Assembly (NCBI GenBank): GCA_024235095.1
Contig: JACKNC010000002.1
Coordinates: 682,001 to 746,000, forward strand
Reading direction: 5' to 3'
Length of the DNA stretch: 64,000 bases
From: Gammaproteobacteria bacterium
Lineage (GTDB): Bacteria; Pseudomonadota; Gammaproteobacteria; Competibacterales; Competibacteraceae
Part shown: positions 63,877 to 64,000 of the stretch, piece after piece
Position numbering within the stretch: the stretch's first letter is position 1
Layout of the letters: each line of letters starts with the position of its first letter
Position numbers and translations under genes: made by a program
The notes under the pieces: generated by a model
Told to the model about the DNA's origin: nothing
The model's input: the letters and a program-made list of their open reading frames with translations, nothing else
The model's database searches: none

Positions 63877-63989
63877 GGTAACCGTTCAGTCCCACCCTTT
63901 GGCAAAGGGGGTCAGGGGGAATTTTAGAGCCGTCGCCCGTGCGCAATCCCCCACCGGCCCCCCCTTTTTCAAAGGGGGGAGGTGAACGC
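63877..63989. repeat. CCCCCTTTGAAAAAGGGGGG repeat, copy 2 (inverted)
   Basis: Reverse complement of the element at 39229-39350. Both keep GTTCAGTCCC at one end, TTTGCCAAAGGG and TTTGAAAAAGGGGGG inside and a TTCA(C/T)CTCCCCCC end. The centre differs. Confidence 0.85.
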
Positions 63990-64000
63990 TTACGCGGCAG

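Larger units (their letters stand above)
63479..64000. other. Gene-free terminal region with several repeat families
   Basis: Contains the folD promoter area, three GTAGGGTACGC...GCGTACC motifs and an inverted copy of the CCCCCTTTGAAAAAGGGGGG repeat. No protein-like frame. Confidence 0.75.

Overview
The window looks like chromosomal DNA of a free-living gammaproteobacterium with moderately high GC. The evidence is the order kdsD-kdsC-lptC-lptA-lptB-rpoN-hpf-ptsN-hprK-rapZ-HPr-EI, the ibaG-murA-hisG-hisD-hisC cluster, the rsmG-parA-parB-atpI-atpB block, msrP/msrQ and an Rsd/AlgQ homologue. HPr kinase beside RapZ, pyruvate phosphate dikinase and a starch-binding-like protein would fit a Competibacter-like glycogen-accumulating lineage. 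That placement is inference from gene content, not an identification.

Layout. 1-3561 (minus): truncated atpB, atpI, parB, parA, rsmG; the usual partner mnmG is absent and a low-GC HELLH-motif gene sits there instead. 4459-9832 (minus): NIF3-like protein, hisC, hisD, hisG, murA, ibaG. 9750-12382: a chemoreceptor with a CZB domain lies between an intact ibaG 5' end and a decayed second copy of it, suggesting insertion or duplication. 12659-15424: ppdK with a perfect FNR-type box just upstream. 15558-26000 (plus): a PD-(D/E)XK-like protein, then the LPS export / sigma-54 / nitrogen-PTS cluster. 26232-27614: a lone M16 peptidase.

27932-35468 (minus) is the most interesting block: two tandem TonB-dependent receptors, a YfiR-family periplasmic protein and a CHASE8-HAMP hybrid histidine kinase with two receiver domains and Hpt, tightly packed as one transcription unit. 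In the known YfiBNR system, YfiR controls a CHASE8 diguanylate cyclase; here the cyclase is replaced by a phosphorelay kinase and outer-membrane receptors are added.

35591-40577: divergent msrP and msrQ, htpG behind a sigma-32-like promoter, a TPR lipoprotein whose 5' end is invaded by an intergenic repeat, a universal stress protein, a possible gene remnant and tRNA-Thr. 40612-44584: a complete AmmeMemoRadiSam set (radical SAM, Memo, AMMECR1) beside two paired glycosyltransferase-family genes. 44658-50810: tRNA-Ala, an ADP-ribosylglycohydrolase, the alpha-E / ATP-grasp pair, a TPR-coiled-coil membrane protein, tRNA-Ser and a Lys/Ala/Pro-rich protein with a starch-binding-like domain. 50808-63478: HemY-like oxidase, SDR, DUF3301, two tandem membrane GTPases, thioesterase, YjbQ, DUF2147, a CDP-archaeol synthase-like protein, phosphoesterase, iron alcohol dehydrogenase, tsaB, Rsd-like protein, radical SAM and folD. 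The last 520 bases are gene-free and carry three families of short palindromic repeats; one is also found at 39229-39350. No CRISPR array, rRNA, transposase or prophage was seen.
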